Shown here one piece after another: positions 59,754 through 64,000 of a DNA stretch of 64,000 nt. The notes under the pieces are model-generated. The model did no database searches and was not told the DNA's origin. It saw nothing but the letters and a program-made list of their open reading frames with translations. The position numbers and the translations under genes were made by a program. Positions within the stretch are counted from its first letter, which is position 1. Each line of letters starts with the position of its first letter. This DNA comes from Candidatus Woesearchaeota archaeon (GTDB lineage Archaea; Nanobdellota; Nanobdellia; Woesearchaeales; UBA11576): positions 267,284-331,283 of the forward strand of contig JABJCP010000035.1 of NCBI GenBank assembly GCA_018668595.1, read 5' to 3'.

Positions 59754-60188
59754 ATGGCAGGGATTCCTAAACTCGAAAAAACAGATTCTGGAGAAGATAT
59801 GCATTTTTCAGTCGGAGCAATAATCAAACGAGATGGAAAATATCTTCTTATGGATAGAATGAAACCTCCTTATGGTTTTGCAGGAATAGCAGGCCATATT
59901 GATGAGGGAGAACAACCTCAAGAAGCATTAATTAGAGAAGTTAAAGAAGAAAGCAATCTTAACGTTTTAACATACAAAAAATTAATTGAAGAGATTGATT
60001 CTGGAGAACCTTGTAGTAAAGGTGTCGGAATTCATTATTGGTATTTGTTTGAGTGCGAAACTACTGGTGAACCAAAAGCAAAACCTGATGAAGTTAAATC
60101 ATTAGGTTGGTATTCTAAAGAAGAAATAAAAAATTTAAACTTAGAAACTGTTTGGAAAAAATGGTTGAAAAGATTAGGCATTATATAA
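59754..60188 (+). CDS. Nudix hydrolase
   Basis: The Nudix box is present: GHIDEGEQPQEALIREVKEES (GX5EX7REUXEE, with Ser in place of the final Gly), about residues 44-64. Before it lie SVGAIIKRDGKYLLMDR strands, and after it HYWYLFECET. The enzyme would hydrolyse a nucleoside diphosphate linked to another group; substrate unknown. ATG 59754 is preferred over GTG 59748. A TATA-like ctttataact lies about 25 bases upstream. Confidence 0.9.
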   Translation: MAGIPKLEKTDSGEDMHFSVGAIIKRDGKYLLMDRMKPPYGFAGIAGHIDEGEQPQEALIREVKEESNLNVLTYKKLIEEIDSGEPCSKGVGIHYWYLFECETTGEPKAKPDEVKSLGWYSKEEIKNLNLETVWKKWLKRLGII

Positions 60189-60237
60189 TTATTTTTTTTA
60201 TAAAAAATAATAAATACAAAAAAGAGACTCTGTAAAT

Positions 60238-61308
60238 TCAAGAAAACAAATTCTTAATTTCATCAACATTCGGTTTTACAATTCCTTTCTCAGTTATTAT
60301 TCCCGTAATAAGTTCAGCAGGAGTTATATCAAATGCTGGATTGATTGCTTTTGATCCCGGAGAACAAACAAGTATTTTTTGAATAAATCCGTCTTCATCA
60401 ATTCCTGTTTGATACAATACTTCGTCTTGACTTCTTTGTTCAATAGGAATCTTTGATCCACTCGAACAATTCAAATCTATTGTTGATGTTGGTGCTGCAA
60501 CATAGAATGGAACTCCAAATCTTTTTGCAGCAATTGCTTTTCCCATTGTTCCTATCTTATTTGCAACATCTCCATTTGCAGCGATTCTATCAGATCCTAC
60601 AATAAACATATCTATTTCTCCTCGAGACATTAAGTAAGGCATTGCATTATCAGGTACAATAAAATGATTTACGTTTTCATTATATAATTCCCACGCAGTT
60701 AAACGTGCACCTTGGCTTCTAGGTCTAGTTTCATCTGCATAAACAGTTAATTCAATTCCGTTTCTATGTGCGACGTATATTGGAGATAATGCGCTACCAT
60801 TATCTACAAATGCTAACCATCCTGCATTGCAGTGAGTTCCAATTCTAAATCCTAATTTAATTAGTTCTGCGCCATATTCTCCTATTTTTTTACATGCTGC
60901 TGCGTCTTCATCAGCAATTTTTTGTGCTTGTTCAACAGCAACTCGAACAGAATCTTCAATATTATTTTCTTGTTTACCTGCGTCAAATACTCTGTTTGTC
61001 GCATAGAATAAATTTTGTGCAGTGGGTCGTGTAGATTCAATAGTTTTTTTTGCTTGTTCAACTTCATTCCAAAATTTTGTCGCGCCAGTATCGAGGGATT
61101 CTAAAAATGCTTGTGCCATTGCATATCCTGCAGTTGCCCCTATTGCTCCTGCTCCTCTGACTTGCATTGATTGTATTGCTGCACAAGTATCAATGTAATC
61201 ATCTGCAGTATAAATTTCAAACTCGAAGGGTAGAAGATTTTGTTCAATAAGTTTAACATTTGATCCTTCCATCCAGACTGTACGATAATGTTTATCATTA
61301 ACTTTCAT
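60238..61308 (-). CDS. mtnA: S-methyl-5-thioribose-1-phosphate isomerase-like (MtnA)
   Basis: A 356-residue MtnA/eIF2B-fold enzyme: QSMQVRGAGAIGATAGY, IGTHCNAGWLA (catalytic Cys), ADETRPRSQGARLTAWEL and VGSDRIAANGDVANKIGT (catalytic Asp). It isomerises 5-methylthioribose-1-phosphate to the ribulose form in methionine salvage; archaeal members may also act on 5-deoxyribose-1-phosphate. All key residues are present and length fits. Ribosome site agggtga before ATG 61308. No other salvage genes are next to it. Confidence 0.9.
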   Translation of the reverse strand: MKVNDKHYRTVWMEGSNVKLIEQNLLPFEFEIYTADDYIDTCAAIQSMQVRGAGAIGATAGYAMAQAFLESLDTGATKFWNEVEQAKKTIESTRPTAQNLFYATNRVFDAGKQENNIEDSVRVAVEQAQKIADEDAAACKKIGEYGAELIKLGFRIGTHCNAGWLAFVDNGSALSPIYVAHRNGIELTVYADETRPRSQGARLTAWELYNENVNHFIVPDNAMPYLMSRGEIDMFIVGSDRIAANGDVANKIGTMGKAIAAKRFGVPFYVAAPTSTIDLNCSSGSKIPIEQRSQDEVLYQTGIDEDGFIQKILVCSPGSKAINPAFDITPAELITGIITEKGIVKPNVDEIKNLFS

Positions 61309-61543
61309 ATTATCACCCTAAATTAAATCCATAAACGCGCTTACTTAAACGATATAATTTATTTAAACTAAATCAACATTAACAAGAGTATATATCTCAT
61401 TATATCTTGTAATGTAGTTTATTAAGTATAATTGTTTTTTATAAAATTTTTTATGTCACTTCCCTAGGACATTCGAATCTAGTCGAATTTTATCCGATTT
61501 TTTTCAAGAAACTTTTTAAATTGTTGGGTGTTTACTAATTTAT

Positions 61544-62071
61544 ATGTTTAAGAAAAAAGCTAAGAAACAAGAAAAATCTTCTAAAAGTAAAATTAGCTCT
61601 AGAAATAATATTATGGGTAAAAAGTTCGAGATTTATGTAGCTAATCTTTACAAAGATTTAGGCAAAAGAAAAATAAGACATGATACATATGTTAAAATTC
61701 CTAATAATAATGGTAAGTCGATGCATGTTCAAATTGATGTTATGTACAAAGCAATTTTTTATGATCATTATATTGAATGCAAATACAGAAAACCTGGCAA
61801 TAAAGTTTCTTTAGATGAAGTTGCTAAGTTTTATGCCGCAATTGAATTAATTAAAGTTCCAATGAGGCGTGCTGAACTTATTACTAATCAATACTTTAAT
61901 GATCGTGCAATAGAGTATGCAGATACAAAGGGTCTTAAATTATACAACCTTGATGATTTGCTTAAAATGGAAAAAGAACGCAGATCATTTCTTGATTTAA
62001 TTAGAGGTAAAAAGCCAAGTATTGAGCGAATAATTTGGCGCACAGATATAAAGAAAAAGTATAAATTCTAG
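61544..62071 (+). CDS. Mrr-like PD-(D/E)xK nuclease
   Basis: Residues 20-110 look like a restriction-endonuclease-like core: GKKFEIYVANLYKDLG (first helix with Glu), QIDVMY (Asp on the second strand) and YIECKYR (ExK), followed by a helix with KVSLDEVAKFYAAI. This is the Mrr-type PD-(D/E)xK nuclease layout, cutting DNA with Mg2+. Residues 1-20 are Lys-rich. It lacks a recognisable DNA-binding domain and has no methylase neighbour, so a DNA repair or single-subunit role is as likely as restriction. Confidence 0.75.
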   Translation: MFKKKAKKQEKSSKSKISSRNNIMGKKFEIYVANLYKDLGKRKIRHDTYVKIPNNNGKSMHVQIDVMYKAIFYDHYIECKYRKPGNKVSLDEVAKFYAAIELIKVPMRRAELITNQYFNDRAIEYADTKGLKLYNLDDLLKMEKERRSFLDLIRGKKPSIERIIWRTDIKKKYKF

Positions 62072-62238
62072 GTTTTCGCGTATTTTCTATTAAAATAGTT
62101 TATAATTTAATTAATATTATTTCTTACTACATTATTAAAAATTTATACAGATACCTCTTCAAAACAATTATTTAGCAGTAAATATTATAAATAACTCTTG
62201 CTAAGCTATGATTTGAGGGGGTAGGGAGTTGAAAAAAT

Positions 62239-62982
62239 ATGAACAGTAGATTATATGGTAAAAAGGTAATCAAATTCGATCTTAGTCCATCCCAAGTTAT
62301 TCTAATTGGAACTATGCATATTGATCCTAAAGGAGAAGAACGTCTGGAGAAAATGCTTAATCATGTTAAGCCAGATATTATTACTTTAGAATCATCTCCT
62401 GCTAGACGAGAATATAGTCGAAAAGTTATAGACGAACTTAGGAAAATCATGAAGATTAAACAAGTTGATGAAGAGAGTATTGATAAATTACTCAGTAGAA
62501 CTCCGTATAGTCCTTTTGAGTGGAGAGTTTGTGATAAATATGGCGCAGATCATAATGTTCCTGTAATTGGTGTTGACTTACCTCATATTTTGAAACAAGA
62601 GCATAAGTCTATAGAACAAAGTCTTGGAACTTATTGGAATACTAGAATGATGCGTTGGAAAGTTGCAAGAATTAATCGTATTTTGAATAGTAGAGAAAGA
62701 AATAAATTTAGACAGCAACAATTGGATTCAATTTTTTATAGTAATCTTTTAGGCGATCTTTGTGTTACAACAATCAGTAATGGTTACATAAAAGAAAGAG
62801 ACGCGCACATGTATAAAGAAATTTCTAAAATAAAAAAATTTAATCCTGGAAAAATAATTGCTTTTGTTGGTGGTTGGGGGCATACTAATAATGCTGCTGC
62901 AGTTCGTGGAAAACCTAGATCTTTAGCATACTTATTGCCTCATGATAAATCGTTTAAAATTAATGAAGCAGATTATTTGTAA
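62239..62982 (+). CDS. TraB-family protein
   Basis: The 247-residue protein shows the TraB/Tiki-like pattern: VILIGTMHIDPKGEERLEKML, KPDIITLESSPARREY, VIGVDLPH and, near the end, IIAFVGGWGHTNNAAAV. The repeated GTxH/GG.H elements are the putative metal-binding or catalytic sites. Archaeal members have no defined role. No membrane segment is seen here. A ribosome site-like aggggg lies at about 62215-62227, before ATG 62239. Confidence 0.7.
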   Translation: MNSRLYGKKVIKFDLSPSQVILIGTMHIDPKGEERLEKMLNHVKPDIITLESSPARREYSRKVIDELRKIMKIKQVDEESIDKLLSRTPYSPFEWRVCDKYGADHNVPVIGVDLPHILKQEHKSIEQSLGTYWNTRMMRWKVARINRILNSRERNKFRQQQLDSIFYSNLLGDLCVTTISNGYIKERDAHMYKEISKIKKFNPGKIIAFVGGWGHTNNAAAVRGKPRSLAYLLPHDKSFKINEADYL

Positions 62983-63055
62983 ATTAAATTTTTTATTTTT
63001 ATTCTATTTTGTTTACTTTTTTAGAGAGATTTAATATATTAAGAAGCATTATTCT

Positions 63056-63586
63056 ATGGTTATGACTAAAAATAATTCATCCAAATTGTCTAAAGAGGAG
63101 ATTGCAAAAACTATTACAAACAAAGCACAAAATGCAATTAGTAACTTTTGCATCCATGACTGTAAAGCTTATTGTTGTAGAAAAGGTTATTTGAAATTAA
63201 AAGATTCTGAAGTTGATACAGTAACACAAAATAGAAAAGATAAATTAATTAAAAAAGAGATTTTAAAAAAATTAGAACCAAATTCAGAAGAAGTAAAAAA
63301 AGGTTATTCTTATTCATTATTCATGGGAACCCCAAATCAACCCTGTCCTAGTTTAGATCAAAATACATTCAAATGTAAAATTCACACCAGTACTAATCGT
63401 TCAAATACTTGTTCTGCATTTCCTATTTTCCTACATAAAGAAAAAAGTAATGAAAATAATGAAACTAAAATTTTAATTCATTTTTCTCGTCGATGTTTGG
63501 CTGTAAAAGAAGGTAAACTTTATCCTTTTGAAAAAATGTTTTTAGATGCAGGTATTAATATTGTTAATGTAGAAGATTATTCTTAA
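63056..63586 (+). CDS. YkgJ-family Cys-cluster protein
   Basis: Cysteines are spaced as in YkgJ (zinc/iron-chelating) proteins: FCIHDCKAYCC near residue 37, PCPSL near 98, CKIH near 106 and NTCSAFP near 117, then RRCL. The cluster probably holds a metal. These proteins are widespread, small and of unknown role. Start either ATG 63056 or ATG 63062; a TATA-like tttaatatatt lies about 25 bases upstream. Confidence 0.85.
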   Translation: MVMTKNNSSKLSKEEIAKTITNKAQNAISNFCIHDCKAYCCRKGYLKLKDSEVDTVTQNRKDKLIKKEILKKLEPNSEEVKKGYSYSLFMGTPNQPCPSLDQNTFKCKIHTSTNRSNTCSAFPIFLHKEKSNENNETKILIHFSRRCLAVKEGKLYPFEKMFLDAGINIVNVEDYS

Positions 63587-63721
63587 ATAGGAAGAACAGT
63601 ATCTTTTTTTCTATTAAACATAAAAACATAGTTAACTTATTTTATAATAAGTAAATAATACGATCTCTATTATTAATTGTAATTTTCTAAAAAAGATACA
63701 AAAAAATAATATTCTGATTGT

Positions 63722-63883
63722 TTAAAATTGTCCAGTTTCGTTAAATTTTTTCATAAGTCGTTCTACAATGACGTTTGGAGCATAACCTTTTTTGCTACTG
63801 CTTCTTACGAAGTCATCATAAATCTGTTTGTCAATATTATAATCAAGTCTAACTTTTTGTTGTTTTTTTGGAGTTGCTGCCAT
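63722..63883 (-). CDS. Small ribbon-helix-helix-like protein, 53 aa
   Basis: A short gene with a good ribosome site (tgaggta) before ATG 63883. The protein begins with a basic strand (KKQQKVRLDYNI) followed by two helices (KQIYDDFVRSSSKKG, APNVIVERLMKKF), the ribbon-helix-helix layout of small archaeal DNA-binding repressors. No partner toxin is visible next to it within the window; the upstream side continues beyond the edge. Confidence 0.7.
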   Translation of the reverse strand: MAATPKKQQKVRLDYNIDKQIYDDFVRSSSKKGYAPNVIVERLMKKFNETGQF

Positions 63884-64000
63884 TTTAGTTTACCTCACTA
63901 ATACTTTAAATATAAATTTATATATTATAAAAGTATCTATTATTTAATCTTAAAACTATAACCTATAAAAATAATGTTCAGGAATAAAAATTTATGTAAT

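Noticed and set aside
61309..61543. Regulatory RNA upstream of the Mrr-like gene
   Set aside because: Only a short ttcga/tcgaa repeat near 61474-61489 is visible, too little to claim a structure.

Overview
The window is AT-rich and reads as archaeal. It encodes ribosomal protein eL15, a Rad50 ATPase with a CxxC zinc hook, a tRNA-Tyr with introns, ArsR- and Lrp-type regulators, and surface proteins with a QITLFILIGIV-type N-terminal membrane anchor. TATA boxes sit about 25-30 bases before many start codons, some transcripts look leaderless, and other genes carry GAGGT-type ribosome sites. The many small orphan proteins and this anchor type suggest a DPANN archaeon of the Woesearchaeota/Pacearchaeota kind. 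That placement is inference; no rRNA lies in the window.

Layout. 1-5.6 kb: small orphan proteins, a zinc ribbon and eL15. 5.8-10.6 kb: metallophosphoesterase, a zincin-like protein, a glycosyltransferase and a zinc-ribbon protein. 10.6-12.6 kb: structured RNA copy 1 and two membrane-anchored proteins. 12.6-16.3 kb: an accessory cluster with an ADP-ribosyltransferase-like protein, a deoxyribosyltransferase-like protein, Fic and an MNT/HEPN pair. 16.3-22.1 kb: surface lipoproteins, Rad50 and a membrane Ig-like protein. 22.1-24.7 kb: structured RNA copy 2, a YcgL-type nucleotidyltransferase, a LAGLIDADG protein and tRNA-Tyr with two introns. 24.9-27.7 kb: a PHP protein, a BRO protein and a chimeric pseudogene. 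27.7-30.5 kb: an ArsR-controlled thiol/metalloid operon. 30.6-36.2 kb: a polymorphic-toxin-like locus. 36.7-41.6 kb: large Cys-rich surface proteins. 41.8-50.1 kb: orphan genes plus a second MNT/HEPN pair and a RelE-type pair. 50.3-63.9 kb: mostly housekeeping or conserved genes (CPA2 antiporter, HD protein, Fe-S regulator, DAG-kinase-like enzyme, Nudix, MtnA, Mrr-like nuclease, TraB, YkgJ, RHH).

The most unusual element is the minus-strand locus 36.2 to 30.6 kb. A nucleotidyltransferase precedes an 877-residue repeat protein ending in a HERFH zincin domain, and an overlapping small gene follows. Downstream lie two start-less copies of the zincin segment, each beginning at the same homologous point just after the stop codon of a small gene. 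The first of these copies is followed by a second, paralogous small gene. This is the architecture of polymorphic toxin/immunity loci with orphan tips. Its mRNA leader carries two strong adjacent hairpins that share a segment.

The second highlight is a pair of about 180-nt intergenic structured RNAs (10635-10814 and 22169-22351). They share the same helices through compensatory changes and keep the same loops. No known RNA family was recognised.
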